64,000 bases of DNA, taken from Levilactobacillus suantsaii. Lineage in GTDB: Bacteria; Bacillota; Bacilli; Lactobacillales; Lactobacillaceae. The stretch spans positions 143,998 to 207,997 of the forward strand of contig NZ_QXIL01000001.1 in assembly GCF_004115745.1 (NCBI RefSeq). Direction: 5' to 3'. A program made the position numbers and the translations under genes. Within the stretch, counting starts at the first letter, position 1, and each line of letters begins with the position of its first letter. A model generated the notes under the pieces. That model searched no databases. It was not told the origin of the DNA and saw only the letters and a list, made by a program, of their open reading frames with translations. This document shows positions 44,159 through 53,242 of this stretch, one piece after another.

Positions 44159-46798
44159 TTATCGGTTCTGCCAATTCACTTCGTCGACCAGCCAACGGTT
44201 CAGCCACTGTGGCAAGAAGCGCGCCTTGGCCGCGACTCCCGGTCGGTTGATGACCTGCATCAACTGCAACATGGTAAAGACCAAGGACTCTCGCCGCCGG
44301 TACGCCAAATATTTGGGTTGCCAGGTAGTCACGTACTTGTCCTTGTAGGCCCGTAACCCCTGGAAACTGTAGAAGGTCGACCCGTACTCGTAGATCAAGT
44401 GGGCTAAGCGTTCCTCGACGAAGCTAAACTCGGAGACGCCGACGTTGGCTAGTGGCGCCATCCCCAGGTTGAAGCTAGTGTAGCCTTGGTCCCGACAGGT
44501 CAAGAACAGGTAAACGAACAGCCCGTCCATGCTCCCGGACGGCGCATCGTGACTACTACGCATCAAATCAATCGAAATCACTTGATGGTCGCCGGTCGGC
44601 ATCAGATTGGCAAAAGCTACCATCTTGCCATGGAAATCGGTCATCACCGCAATCGGCGCTTCTCCCAGGTAATCCCGATCGAAAAAGCCCATCGAAAAAC
44701 TCTTCTCGGTCTCGTCGCCCAGCCAGGAATCCGAAATCGCCTGTAATTCCTGGTACTGTGCGACACTGAACGGCGGCTGGAGCAACTCGAACTGGTAGCC
44801 CTCACGCTTGAACTTGTTGACCAAGGCCCGTTCCCCGCGCCGGGGCTTGCCTGTTAAGCTAAAGCTCGGCAAATCCACGTGGCCCTCTTCCCCGACTTTG
44901 ATGAAGTCGAAGCCCATTTCGTGCAGCCGCAGGGTCAGGTCCTCGCTGATTTCGTAAAAGACGGGGCGTAACCCAGCCGCATCGGCGGTCCGCATCAACG
45001 TTTGTAAGGCCGGTAACAGTTTTTCCTGGTTCCCAATCGGTTCCCCCATGATCAAGAGTTTATCAGCCTTTTGCCGGAATAGGAACAAGAGTTGGTCCTC
45101 GCCGTCTTCTTGATAAAAGAAGGTGGTCTTATCCCGCAAAAACGCCAAGTGACTGACCTCGTTGCCGCCGTATTTTAGAATCAAATGGCGTACTCGCTGG
45201 GCATCGAAGGGCGTGGTCAACCAGGCCGCTTGCGTCGCCGATAAGTAGTGACGAATCGCCAGCAGGATGATCAGGGCAATCAAGAGGCCCCCTAAGCCGT
45301 TTAACCAGACCTGTGTGGACGTGGGCAACCAGGCCTGTAAGACTAGCGGCCCTCGGTGCGGACTGCGCGCCACCAGCCCTAAAATAGCGTACAGCACGAA
45401 GGTCACCGCATAGATACTGCCATCGGTCAATAGCCCACCCCAGGAATAGTGAAAACTTTGCCGGGAAAGTTCCGGTTTAGCCAATAACAGGCAGACCAAA
45501 ACCGCGCCCAATAATAGCGCTAAGCCCCCCGGAAAATTCTCCCGCCACAGAGTGTTGCCAATCGCCAAGACCAAAACGATCAACGTCGGCCAAAACGCCC
45601 GGGCCACCTTGGCGCGCACGCCGCGGGCGAGGCCAATCAGCAGAAAGGCCATAATCAGGTTGGTCACCTGACTCAAGAAATAAAACATAAACGGGATCAG
45701 CTGCATGTACAGCCGGTTAGCCAAGACCACGTCCGGAATAGTCGCGTACAGCAGCATCATAACGCCCGAAAAGTACATGAAGGTCACCACGAACCAGTGG
45801 GCCCCCCGCCGTAACAACGTGACCGGTAAGCCGGAAAAAAACCGGTTCAACCGGTGGCCAGCGTCGTGAACGAACAATCCGACTCCCACACAGAACGGTA
45901 ATAAGTAATAGAACAGCCGGTACAGTAACAACCAGCCGACCGCATCGGCGCGGCTGACGCCCAACAGGCCCAGGCCAAAGATCATGAAAACGTCAAACGA
46001 CCCCAAGCCCCCAGGAATCATCGAGATGACCCCGGCGACCGAGGCGACCACGAACATTGGAAAGACCGCCGCAAAGTCCAGCGGGAAGCGTAACGTCCAG
46101 CCAATCAATAAGAAGAAGAGCGCACAGCTCCCCCACTCCAGGCTAGACCCAACAATCAACCGCAATTCTCGCGCCCAGGTCAAATCCCGAAAGAACTCGT
46201 TATCGGTCAAGCGGGTAAAAGCAAAAAGCACCGGGAAGTACAGGCCCCCGCCTAATAACCAAAACCAGTAGCCCTGATAAGGCGTCCCGATGTGCCAGCC
46301 AAAGATCATGGCTAAGGCCACCCAACAGGCCAGCGATAGTCCCGCCAACAGGAACAACGCAATTTTCGAAATCGCGTAGAGCACCTGCTTCTTCGTGGCG
46401 GCAGCCGAATAGAAGTTGGCCCGTAAGCTGGCCCCTAACAAACCGCCCATTCCCGCAAGATTGGTGAAGGTATTAGTCACCCAACCACTGCGGATGATGT
46501 AGCCCAGCGAAAACTTGCCGGGTAAAAATTCCACGATCGTAAAGTCATAAATCAACATTGGTAAGACGGCAATGAAGCCCACCACCGCCAGCAAGAGGCA
46601 GGTACTGAAATCCAGATTGCCCAACGCCACGCGGAGTTGTTCCCCGCTGATTTCGTGGCCGATCCGCCCGAGTTCCCGGATCACCAGCAGTAAAACGGAA
46701 AGCAGGAAAATCCCCTTGATTAAGGTCAATCGCTTTTGCACCCACCGTTGAAGTCGTTGCCACACGTTTGCCACCCCCAAAATAATCTCCCCCTTCAT
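44159..46798 (-). CDS. mprF: Phosphatidylglycerol lysyltransferase MprF
   Basis: MprF transfers lysine (or alanine) from aminoacyl-tRNA to phosphatidylglycerol and flips the product, which lowers the negative surface charge and gives resistance to cationic peptides. The 879-residue protein has about 14 helices: an N-terminal flippase domain (GVISMIPGGLGSFDVFMIFGLGLLG) and further helices. A cytosolic C-terminal GNAT-like synthase domain follows, with SDSWLGDETEKSFSMGFFD, IAVMTDFHGKMVAFANLMP and DLMRSSHDAPSGSMDGLFVYLF. The start could also be the nearby GTG or TTG a few codons in. Single gene. Confidence 0.95.
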   Translation of the reverse strand: MKGEIILGVANVWQRLQRWVQKRLTLIKGIFLLSVLLLVIRELGRIGHEISGEQLRVALGNLDFSTCLLLAVVGFIAVLPMLIYDFTIVEFLPGKFSLGYIIRSGWVTNTFTNLAGMGGLLGASLRANFYSAAATKKQVLYAISKIALFLLAGLSLACWVALAMIFGWHIGTPYQGYWFWLLGGGLYFPVLFAFTRLTDNEFFRDLTWARELRLIVGSSLEWGSCALFFLLIGWTLRFPLDFAAVFPMFVVASVAGVISMIPGGLGSFDVFMIFGLGLLGVSRADAVGWLLLYRLFYYLLPFCVGVGLFVHDAGHRLNRFFSGLPVTLLRRGAHWFVVTFMYFSGVMMLLYATIPDVVLANRLYMQLIPFMFYFLSQVTNLIMAFLLIGLARGVRAKVARAFWPTLIVLVLAIGNTLWRENFPGGLALLLGAVLVCLLLAKPELSRQSFHYSWGGLLTDGSIYAVTFVLYAILGLVARSPHRGPLVLQAWLPTSTQVWLNGLGGLLIALIILLAIRHYLSATQAAWLTTPFDAQRVRHLILKYGGNEVSHLAFLRDKTTFFYQEDGEDQLLFLFRQKADKLLIMGEPIGNQEKLLPALQTLMRTADAAGLRPVFYEISEDLTLRLHEMGFDFIKVGEEGHVDLPSFSLTGKPRRGERALVNKFKREGYQFELLQPPFSVAQYQELQAISDSWLGDETEKSFSMGFFDRDYLGEAPIAVMTDFHGKMVAFANLMPTGDHQVISIDLMRSSHDAPSGSMDGLFVYLFLTCRDQGYTSFNLGMAPLANVGVSEFSFVEERLAHLIYEYGSTFYSFQGLRAYKDKYVTTWQPKYLAYRRRESLVFTMLQLMQVINRPGVAAKARFLPQWLNRWLVDEVNWQNR

Positions 46799-47137
46799 TA
46801 TCTAAACTCCGCGTCAAAACGCCAACGCTTTGTCCCCTAAACCATGAAGTTGGTTGTGTCACTTAAATTGAACCCAATCTTTACCCAGTATACCAAAGGT
46901 CGCTTCCTCGTCGCGGTCCCCAAGCAGAGTTTAAGCGAATTGTAGTTATTTTTGCATCGGTCATTAGTCTAAAGCTTATCTGTTAAACTTCACATTTTAT
47001 TTTTGCCACATTTAAATTAGGGAAATAATAGTCATTTATACAAAAATATTCAAAGTGGGGGTACCGGTTAATGGCTGTACCGCATTTGTACCGTATTTTG
47101 ATGAAAAATAGAGAAAACCAGTGAAAATTTCAACCAC
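46799..47137. other. A+T-rich intergenic region upstream of mprF
   Basis: No gene. On the minus strand TATACT with a preceding TGG (46887-46892) is a probable extended -10 for mprF. Farther up, three direct copies of GTACCG lie at 47061, 47077 and 47088 (spacings 16 and 11), possibly sites for an unknown regulator. Confidence 0.4.
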
Positions 47138-47188
47138 AAAAAAACGGGCGCAACCCCGGTTTAATAACCATTGGGTTGCACCCGTTTT
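47138..47188 (-). terminator. Terminator after rplL
   Basis: Stem AAACGGGTGCAACCC/GGTTGCGCCCGTTT followed by a T run on the minus strand. Confidence 0.88.
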
Positions 47189-47207
47189 AATGATCGTTGG
47201 ATAGTGA

Positions 47208-47573
47208 CTACTTAAGCGTAACCACACCGCCAGCGGCTTCAAGCTTTTCCTTGACGTCGTTAGCTTCGTCTTCAGAAAGACCTTCCTTGATGACGGATGG
47301 TACGTTGTCAACAAGACCCTTAGCGTCCTTCAAGCCAAGACCCGTGATTTCACGAACGGCCTTAATAGCCTTAACCTTAGCGTCACCGGATTCAGTCAAT
47401 TCAACATCGAATGAGTCCTTGGCAGCAGCGTCGCCACCAGCAGCGCCGGCTGCGGCAACTGGTGCAGCAGCGGAAACGCCAAATTCGTCTTCGATACCCT
47501 TAACAAGGTCGTTAAGGTCGGTAATGGATGCTTCTTTAAGAGAAGCAATGATAGCATCTTTATCAAAAGCCAT
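47208..47573 (-). CDS. rplL: 50S ribosomal protein L7/L12
   Basis: The flexible stalk protein that recruits translation factors. The start is ATG 47571-47573 ([16 protein letters not shown]) behind GGAGG; 121 residues. N-terminal dimer part, alanine/glycine hinge ([15 protein letters not shown]) and the C-terminal domain ending [14 protein letters not shown] are all present. It follows rplJ by 57 bp. Confidence 0.98.
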   Translation of the reverse strand: MAFDKDAIIASLKEASITDLNDLVKGIEDEFGVSAAAPVAAAGAAGGDAAAKDSFDVELTESGDAKVKAIKAVREITGLGLKDAKGLVDNVPSVIKEGLSEDEANDVKEKLEAAGGVVTLK

Positions 47574-47630
47574 GTTATTTTCCTCCAAAATTGAGTTTAT
47601 ATTTTTTGTGTTACAGGAAACGGATTAAAC

Positions 47631-48137
47631 CTATGCGGCTTCACCGTCATCGCCCTTGTCAGCAACGGCCTTAACAGCGTAAGCCACGTTACGGATAGGT
47701 GCCTGAAGAACGTTAGCCAGCATGGAGAGCAGGTCTTCACGACTAGGCAAGGTAGCGTAAACGTTGATTTCGTCGAGGGACATAATCTTACCTTCGATGA
47801 AGCCACCCTTGATTTCCAAGGCATCAGCACTATCAGAGAAGTTCTTCAAAATCTTAGCTGGGGCAATTGGATCCTCGTTAGAGAAGGCAACGGCCGTTGG
47901 TCCAGCAAAAATGTCGTTCAAGTCGCCGTAACCAGCCTTGTCAGCAGCCCGGGTCAAGATCTTGTTCTTGATGACGCTCATTTGAACGCCAGCGTCCCGT
48001 AATTGCTTCCGTAAGTCAGTTACTTGGGCCACCGTTAAACCACGGTAGTCCACGATGATTGCGCTGGTGGCGTTACTGAATAATTCAGCGACGTCATCAA
48101 CCTTCTTTGCTTTAACAGCAATAGCTTGTTCACTCAA
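47631..48137 (-). CDS. rplJ: 50S ribosomal protein L10
   Basis: L10 anchors L7/L12 dimers to 23S rRNA. The start is TTG 48135-48137 ([19 protein letters not shown]) behind GGAGGTG; the longer reading would enter the leader RNA. The 168 residues include [23 protein letters not shown] and [19 protein letters not shown]. Autoregulated through the leader upstream. Confidence 0.97.
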   Translation of the reverse strand: MSEQAIAVKAKKVDDVAELFSNATSAIIVDYRGLTVAQVTDLRKQLRDAGVQMSVIKNKILTRAADKAGYGDLNDIFAGPTAVAFSNEDPIAPAKILKNFSDSADALEIKGGFIEGKIMSLDEINVYATLPSREDLLSMLANVLQAPIRNVAYAVKAVADKGDDGEAA

Positions 48138-48149
48138 ATTGTTCACCTC

Positions 48150-48290
48150 CCAGAGTAGATTGGTGGGATAAAAAAATCCCCATGCCACCAAGACATAGAG
48201 AGTTAAAAGTTCAAAATTAAACTTCTTCCTCGGCAGGCAAAATTAAGGTCAGTCGACCGCCTGAGTCTTCGGTAGATCTATTTTTATAAC
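48150..48290 (-). promoter_or_regulatory. Ribosomal protein L10 leader RNA
   Basis: The transcript upstream of rplJ holds the L10-leader features: ACCGAAGACTCAGGCGGT, then TGCCTGCCGAGGAAG, then a terminator-like stem at the 5' side of rplJ (TGGTGGCATGGGGATTTTTTT). L10(L12)4 binding to it represses rplJL. Confidence 0.8.
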
Positions 48291-48296
48291 TTCAAT

Positions 48297-48325
48297 AGCA
48301 TACAATATGTGACCGCGTGTGTCAA
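48297..48325 (-). promoter_or_regulatory. Promoter of rplJL
   Basis: Consensus TTGACA (48320-48325), 17 nt, TATGCT (48297-48302) on the minus strand. Confidence 0.85.
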
Positions 48326-48361
48326 CACATGTTGGGGGATTCTTTTATCGTTGTGTTTAGC

Positions 48362-49063
48362 TTATTCAGCTAAGAAGCTGGATAAATCAACGTCGACACT
48401 TGGGCCGAACGTTGACGCGATAGAAACGTGTTGGACGTAAGTGCCCCGCACAGAAGCTGGACGCGCACGAACAACCGTTTCAGCGATTGCCTTTAAGTTG
48501 CCAACTAACTTGTCAGCGTCAAAGGAAATCTTTCCGGCAGGAACCGCCACGTTACCGTCCCGGTCAGTCCGGTAGGTCACTTGACCGTTCTTAGCGTCGG
48601 AAACCGCCTTGGTGACGTTCATGGTAACCGTCCCCGTCTTAGGGTTAGGCATTAAGCCCTTAGGTCCTAAGACCCGACCTAAACGACCAACTTGGGCCAT
48701 CATGTCTGGCGTTGCGATGGCAACGTCAAAGTCCAACCAGCCGTCTTGGATGCGTTCAACTAAGTCCTGTTCGCCGACGACGTCAGCACCGGCAGCTTGC
48801 GCAGCCTTAGCTTGGTCACCCTTAGCAAACACGATAACCGTGGTTTCTTTACCAGTTCCGTTAGGCAGAACTAAAGCGCCACGTAATTGTTGGTCGGCTT
48901 GCTTGGTGTCGACGTTCAGCTTGAAGGCAACTTCAACGGTTGCATCAAACTTAGCGAAATCAATCTTCTTTACTAAATCAACGGCGTCGTTAAGCGCGTA
49001 AACCTTACCGGCTTCCACTTGCTTAGCAGCGTCTTGATACTTTTTACCTCGTTTTTGAGCCAT
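48362..49063 (-). CDS. rplA: 50S ribosomal protein L1
   Basis: L1 forms the mobile stalk at the E site. The start is ATG 49061-49063 ([19 protein letters not shown]) behind AAGGAGG, 233 residues. The family stretch [21 protein letters not shown] is present. Second gene after rplK. Confidence 0.98.
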   Translation of the reverse strand: MAQKRGKKYQDAAKQVEAGKVYALNDAVDLVKKIDFAKFDATVEVAFKLNVDTKQADQQLRGALVLPNGTGKETTVIVFAKGDQAKAAQAAGADVVGEQDLVERIQDGWLDFDVAIATPDMMAQVGRLGRVLGPKGLMPNPKTGTVTMNVTKAVSDAKNGQVTYRTDRDGNVAVPAGKISFDADKLVGNLKAIAETVVRARPASVRGTYVQHVSIASTFGPSVDVDLSSFLAE

Positions 49064-49161
49064 GTTTGTGTATTCCTCCTTGCAAATGTGGTTGTAACGG
49101 ATAAACCTCCCACTTGACACCTTTCATTTTCGTGAAGTGTCCGACTATCCGAAAACTGAGC

Positions 49162-49587
49162 TTAACCTTCGACCGTGAAGCCCATGCTCCGGGCAGTACC
49201 TTCAATCATGCGCATAGCTGCTTCAACGTCAGCTGCGTTTAGATCTTGCATTTTAGTCTCAGCGATTTCCTTAACTTGATCCTTGGTTACCGTAGCAACC
49301 TTGTTCGTGTTAGGTTCGCCAGAACCCTTTTCAACACTAGCAGCCTTCTTCAACAGCACAGCTGCTGGGGGAGTCTTAGTGATGAAATCAAAGGAACGAT
49401 CTTCATAGACGCTGATCACAACGGGAATGATCATACCAGCTTGGTCAGCGGTACGAGCGTTGAATTCCTTCGTGAAGCCCATGATGTTGATCCCTGCTTG
49501 ACCCAGTGCTGGTCCAACTGGGGGAGCTGGGGTTGCTTTGCCTGCAGGAATCTGCAATTTAACTACGTTAGCTACTTTTTTAGCCAC
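49162..49587 (-). CDS. rplK: 50S ribosomal protein L11
   Basis: L11 forms part of the GTPase-associated centre and is needed for RelA-type stringent signalling. The 141 residues show [28 protein letters not shown] and the C-terminal rRNA-binding domain ending [17 protein letters not shown]. First gene of rplKA. Confidence 0.98.
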   Translation of the reverse strand: MAKKVANVVKLQIPAGKATPAPPVGPALGQAGINIMGFTKEFNARTADQAGMIIPVVISVYEDRSFDFITKTPPAAVLLKKAASVEKGSGEPNTNKVATVTKDQVKEIAETKMQDLNAADVEAAMRMIEGTARSMGFTVEG

Positions 49588-49686
49588 GAGACAATACCTC
49601 CTTAAGTCCGTGTGTGGTAACTGGAACCGATCATTTTAGGTTCCTCCCACGTTTAACAGATGCGTAACCGGTACGCATACCTGAAG

Positions 49687-49715
49687 AGTTTACCACACAT
49701 CACCCGGCGCCACAA
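49687..49715 (-). promoter_or_regulatory. Promoter of rplKA
   Basis: TTGTGG (49710-49715), 17 nt, TAAACT (49687-49692) on the minus strand. Confidence 0.65.
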
Positions 49716-49756
49716 GGGCTTTTTTACCGGGAGTCAATCGTCGTTTAGTTAGGCGC

Positions 49757-50308
49757 TTAAGCCAAGATGGGATCGACTTGGTCGAAGTTGAGTTCGGTGC
49801 TGGTTTCCCGACCGAACATGTCGATGTTGACCTTCAACTTCATCTTTTCGTTGTCGACTTCGGTGACCTTGCCGACCATGTTACTGAAGGCCCCGTCCAC
49901 AATGGTCACAGAGTCCCCGATGGCCACGTCTAAGTGCGCGTGGCGAGCGGACATGCCAATAGTCTGCATGATGCGTTCCACTTCATCGGGCAGCAATGGC
50001 GTTGGCTTACTCCCTTGCCCGTGAGAACCCAAGAATCCAGTCACACCCGGCGTGTTCCGGACGATATACCAAGATTGGTCACTCATGACCATTTCGATGA
50101 GCACGTAGCCCGGGAAAGTCTTTTCCATCGTGACCTTATCCTTACCGTTCTTGACCTCGTGTTCCTCTTCTTCCGGGACCACGACCCGGAAGATGTTGTC
50201 CTGCATCCCCATGGATTCAGACCGGGATTCCAAGTTCGCTTTGACCTTGTTTTCGTAACCGGCGTAGGTATGCAGCACGTACCATTGCTTTTCTTCTGAT
50301 TCAACCAT
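49757..50308 (-). CDS. nusG: Transcription termination/antitermination factor NusG
   Basis: NusG binds RNA polymerase and affects pausing, and couples it to ribosomes or Rho. The start is taken as ATG 50306-50308 (MVESEEKQWYVLHTYAGYENKVKANL), 183 residues; a GTG four codons up is an alternative. It has the NGN domain (KTFPGYVLIEMVMSDQSWYIVRNTPGVTGFLG) and the C-terminal KOW domain (GDSVTIVDGAFSNMVGKVTEVD). Its leader contains a terminator-like hairpin. Confidence 0.97.
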   Translation of the reverse strand: MVESEEKQWYVLHTYAGYENKVKANLESRSESMGMQDNIFRVVVPEEEEHEVKNGKDKVTMEKTFPGYVLIEMVMSDQSWYIVRNTPGVTGFLGSHGQGSKPTPLLPDEVERIMQTIGMSARHAHLDVAIGDSVTIVDGAFSNMVGKVTEVDNEKMKLKVNIDMFGRETSTELNFDQVDPILA

Positions 50309-50336
50309 TATTTGGTGCACTCCTTTTTTTAGCCAA

Positions 50337-50383
50337 AATAAAAAAACTTCGCACTACACGAAGTTCCCGTTAGATTCAATATA
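50337..50383 (-). promoter_or_regulatory. nusG promoter and terminator-like hairpin in its leader
   Basis: An extended -10 (TGC-TATATT, 50378-50383) predicts a start near 50371, after the secE stop. The leader then forms AACTTCG/CGAAGTT followed by seven T (hairpin 50345-50365, T run down to 50338), 30 bp before the nusG start. It is either the secE terminator or an attenuator of nusG, or both. Confidence 0.6.
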
Positions 50384-50421
50384 GCATATTTTTCCGTGTT
50401 TGGCCACCAAGACCTTCCCGT

Positions 50422-50598
50422 TTAGGAAACGAACTTGAGTCCAAACTGGACGACCCAGTCAACGACCGCAAAGAAGATGGCGAACATAATTGAAATGCCC
50501 ACGACCGTTCCCGTGTCATGCCGGGTCTGCTTAACGCCGGGCCAGGAAACTTGTTTCATTTCTTGACCGACCGCCTTAAAAAATCGGATTAACCGCAT
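50422..50598 (-). CDS. secE: Preprotein translocase subunit SecE
   Basis: SecE clamps the SecY channel. The 58-residue protein starts MRLIRFFKAVGQEMKQVSWPG, with the amphipathic KQVSWP motif, and has a single membrane helix (VVGISIMFAIFFAVVDWVVQFGL). Between rpmG and nusG, the usual order. Confidence 0.95.
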   Translation of the reverse strand: MRLIRFFKAVGQEMKQVSWPGVKQTRHDTGTVVGISIMFAIFFAVVDWVVQFGLKFVS

Positions 50599-50630
50599 GG
50601 TGTTGCCTCCCTAACCAATATCTATGGGGC

Positions 50631-50780
50631 TTACCGCGTTTCACGATGAAGCGTGTATTTCCCACAGTGTTTACAAAACTTATTAACTTCTAACCGTTGC
50701 GTCCGGGTCGCGCTTGCTGCGATGGTGTAATTTCGGGACCCGCAAACTGAACAGGCCAAAGCGATCTTTCGCTGAGACAT
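50631..50780 (-). CDS. rpmG: 50S ribosomal protein L33 (zinc form)
   Basis: A 49-residue L33 ([18 protein letters not shown]...). It has two CxxC pairs (CSVC and CKHC), so it is a zinc-binding version. It lies directly upstream of secE in the common arrangement. Confidence 0.95.
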   Translation of the reverse strand: MSQRKIALACSVCGSRNYTIAASATRTQRLEVNKFCKHCGKYTLHRETR

Positions 50781-50855
50781 CCTGCCACCACCTTCACTTA
50801 TCTTCTAGTATAACGAATACTGCAATAGCTTACCATCGTTTTTTACCAGCGTCAA

Positions 50856-51419
50856 TCATTCCGCAAGTAATTGCCGCAGCTTTCGTCGACAGCGGTGCAG
50901 CGCCGCCACCACCCGTTCTTTAGGCCATCCCGTTTGCACACTGATGGCTTCCGGGGTTGCCTGCTTGAGCAAGGCGCAAAAGACCGTGCGTTCGACCGGC
51001 GATAACCGGGGTAACAGTTGGCCGACCGCCTCTTGGAGTTCGAGGCCCTCACGGACGGTCACCCGGTGATCCACCAGGGTATCCGCAAAAAAGCTACCCT
51101 GGGCTTCCACCGAAATCGTCCGCGCCCGCCGCTTTTGCGCCTGACTCTGGCGAATCAAATCATACACTCGGTGCGTCAGTGACAGCCGGTAAAAAGCCCC
51201 AAAGCTTCTTGACCGCTGGGTGTTGAAGCGGTGCGCCCCGGCGTACAAGACCAGGCGGGCTTCTTGTTCCCAGTCGTCGGCATCGTGGCCCGGCAGATAA
51301 AACTGTCGCTGTAACCGGGCCAACACCGGGCGATAACGGGTAAAAAGAATTTGAATTGCCTGTGAATCGTCGTTTCGTTTGATCAACTCAATCAACTGCA
51401 GATCATCTAACCCTTCCAT
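50856..51419 (-). CDS. sigH: Sigma-70 family factor SigH/ComX-like
   Basis: A small alternative sigma factor. In Gram-positive relatives the gene at this locus is SigH, and in lactobacilli it is often taken as the competence factor ComX. The 187 residues contain a region-2-like part (DDWEQEARLVLYAGAHRFN...FGAFYRLSLTHRVYDLIRQ) and a region-4 HTH (LSPVERTVFCALLKQATPEAISVQTGWPKERVVAALHRCRRKLRQLL). Start MEGLDDLQLIELIKR. It seems intact although comFA and comFC are broken. Confidence 0.85.
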   Translation of the reverse strand: MEGLDDLQLIELIKRNDDSQAIQILFTRYRPVLARLQRQFYLPGHDADDWEQEARLVLYAGAHRFNTQRSRSFGAFYRLSLTHRVYDLIRQSQAQKRRARTISVEAQGSFFADTLVDHRVTVREGLELQEAVGQLLPRLSPVERTVFCALLKQATPEAISVQTGWPKERVVAALHRCRRKLRQLLAE

Positions 51420-51491
51420 TGAAAAAAGCCTCCCCTAGTAAACTTTCTTCAGTCTACCGGGTGGGCTTTTGTTGCCGAAGCGAACGCACGT

Positions 51492-52058
51492 TTATTTCTT
51501 CCGCGGTCGTTTCAGCTTGGCATGTTTCGCCGCCGGGGAACCCGACAGTCGATCGCGCAATTTTTCAAGTTTATATAATTGTTGGTCGTTCCAGGGCGAT
51601 TTGCGGACCAGGCCCTTGTCGGCGTACTCCCGAGCGGTCTGCTTGACCTCATTTTGCGCCCGTTCGATATCGCGGAGGAGTTCCCCCGCTGGAATCCGCA
51701 GGGCCCCTTCGGAGAAGATGGTCCACTGTTCGGCCTGGTCACTAGTGGCCACCGTCACCTGAGTGAAGCGCGTCTGCAACTTCTTGGCTAACTTTTCAAT
51801 GTAGCTATCCGCCGTCTCGTCACGGTTGGTCCAGGTCACGTGCAGGTCGTACTGCCGGTAGGTCTTGGAGATCCCCGGTACGTACATCGCATCAAACACC
51901 ACGTAAATGATGGATTCCCGGAGCTTGTGGTAGTTCGCCAGCATGTTGAGTAACTGGTCGCGGGCTTCCGGTAACCGTTCTTGCTGCTTCAGTCGGCCGA
52001 GTTCGGGCCAGTTGCCGATCATGTTGTACGCATCGACAATTAAAATGTCCTGTTTCAT
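51492..52058 (-). CDS. yacP: NYN-domain RNase-like protein YacP (Rae1 family)
   Basis: A PIN-like NYN domain endonuclease family; Bacillus Rae1/YacP enters the ribosomal A site and cuts mRNA. The start is ATG 52056-52058 (MKQDILIVDAYNMIGNWPEL) behind AAGGG; 188 residues. Acidic motif VDAYNMIG, IIYVVFDAMYVPG, WTNRDETADSYIEKLA and VATSDQAEQWTIF are as in the family. The gene follows rlmB. Confidence 0.92.
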   Translation of the reverse strand: MKQDILIVDAYNMIGNWPELGRLKQQERLPEARDQLLNMLANYHKLRESIIYVVFDAMYVPGISKTYRQYDLHVTWTNRDETADSYIEKLAKKLQTRFTQVTVATSDQAEQWTIFSEGALRIPAGELLRDIERAQNEVKQTAREYADKGLVRKSPWNDQQLYKLEKLRDRLSGSPAAKHAKLKRPRKK

Positions 52059-52082
52059 GTCCCTCACCCTTCTCCTGTCGGC

Positions 52083-52835
52083 TTAGTGTTGGAGCGGATG
52101 ACGAGAACTATAGCCTTGATACATCAAGAGTCCCGCCGCCACGCTGGCGTTCAAGCTTTGAACCGTTCCCACCATCGGAATGGTCAACGTCTGGTCCACC
52201 GTTTCCTTGAGCAATCGCGAGATGCCCTTGCCTTCGTTACCAATGATGAGCCCCACGGCGCCCTTGGCGTTCCAGTCACGGTAATCGGTCCCGGCCATGT
52301 CGGTCCCGAAGATCCACATGCCGCGCTGTTTCAAATCATTGACCGTGTTCACTAGGTTAGTGACCCGGGCAACCGGCACCGTTTCGATGGCCCCGGTCGA
52401 GGTCTTGGCCACCGTCGAGGTCAAGCCCACGGCCCGGCGCTTGGGAATAATGATTCCGTGGACGCTACTAGCATCGGCCGTTCGCAAAATCGACCCCAGG
52501 TTATGCGGGTCTTCGATGTTATCCAAAATCAAGAAAAACGGGTCTTCGTTATGCTTGACCGCGTTAGCGTAGAGGTCGTCGATGGTGGCATAGTCAAACG
52601 CCGCCACGCCTAAAGCGACCCCCTGGTGGTTCTGGTGGTCAGTCAACTGGTCCAACTTTTGCTTAGGGACCTCCGAAATCACTAGGTGCCGGCGTTGCGC
52701 CAATTGCCGAATCTCATCAATGGCTTCCGACTTGAGGCCACTTTGTAAAAAGACTTTATTGATGGTTTGTTGACTGCGTAAAGCGGCCACGGCCGGGTGG
52801 CGGCCAATCACAAAATCAGTTTGTTCGTCTGCCAT
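52083..52835 (-). CDS. rlmB: 23S rRNA 2'-O-methyltransferase RlmB family
   Basis: A SpoU-type (SPOUT) methyltransferase; RlmB methylates G2251. The start is ATG 52833-52835 ([19 protein letters not shown]), sharing TAATG with the mrnC stop. The 250 residues have the substrate-binding N-terminus, DNIEDPHNLGSILRTADA, IGNEGKGIS and IPMVGTVQSLNASVAAGLLMYQ. Order mrnC-rlmB-yacP is typical. Confidence 0.94.
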   Translation of the reverse strand: MADEQTDFVIGRHPAVAALRSQQTINKVFLQSGLKSEAIDEIRQLAQRRHLVISEVPKQKLDQLTDHQNHQGVALGVAAFDYATIDDLYANAVKHNEDPFFLILDNIEDPHNLGSILRTADASSVHGIIIPKRRAVGLTSTVAKTSTGAIETVPVARVTNLVNTVNDLKQRGMWIFGTDMAGTDYRDWNAKGAVGLIIGNEGKGISRLLKETVDQTLTIPMVGTVQSLNASVAAGLLMYQGYSSRHPLQH

Positions 52836-53242
52836 TATTCCGTCCGCCCCGCTTCCACTTGTTGAATGCACCAGTTACTAAGTTCATCGACGCGATCTTG
52901 TTGGCCACTCAAGGCTAAATAGCCCATCAAGGCTTCAAAACCGGTCGAGATCCGGTAAGTCACCACGTCAGTGTTCTTGGCGTGGGTGTAACTCTTGGCG
53001 TTACGGCCGCGTTTGAAGACGGTCCACTCGTCGGCGGTCAACAAGTCGTCGGTCTCCATCAGTGAGATCAACGCCGCTTGGGCCTTGGCCGACACATAAT
53101 GGGTCGCCGTTTTTTGCAGGTGGTTGGGCTTAGCTAAGCCCTCTTCAATCAAATGTCGGCGAATGATGACTTCGTAGGCCGCGTCACCCATGTAGGCTAA
53201 AGCCACGCCGTTGAGTTGTTGATAAGCTGTATTGGTTGTCAT
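52835..53242 (-). CDS. mrnC: Mini-ribonuclease 3
   Basis: Mini-III processes 23S rRNA precursors. The 135-residue protein has the RNase III catalytic fold without a ds[24 protein letters not shown] and [11 protein letters not shown]. The start ATG 53240-53242 overlaps the cysS stop as ATGA, so translation is coupled. AAGGAA precedes it. Confidence 0.94.
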   Translation of the reverse strand: MTTNTAYQQLNGVALAYMGDAAYEVIIRRHLIEEGLAKPNHLQKTATHYVSAKAQAALISLMETDDLLTADEWTVFKRGRNAKSYTHAKNTDVVTYRISTGFEALMGYLALSGQQDRVDELSNWCIQQVEAGRTE

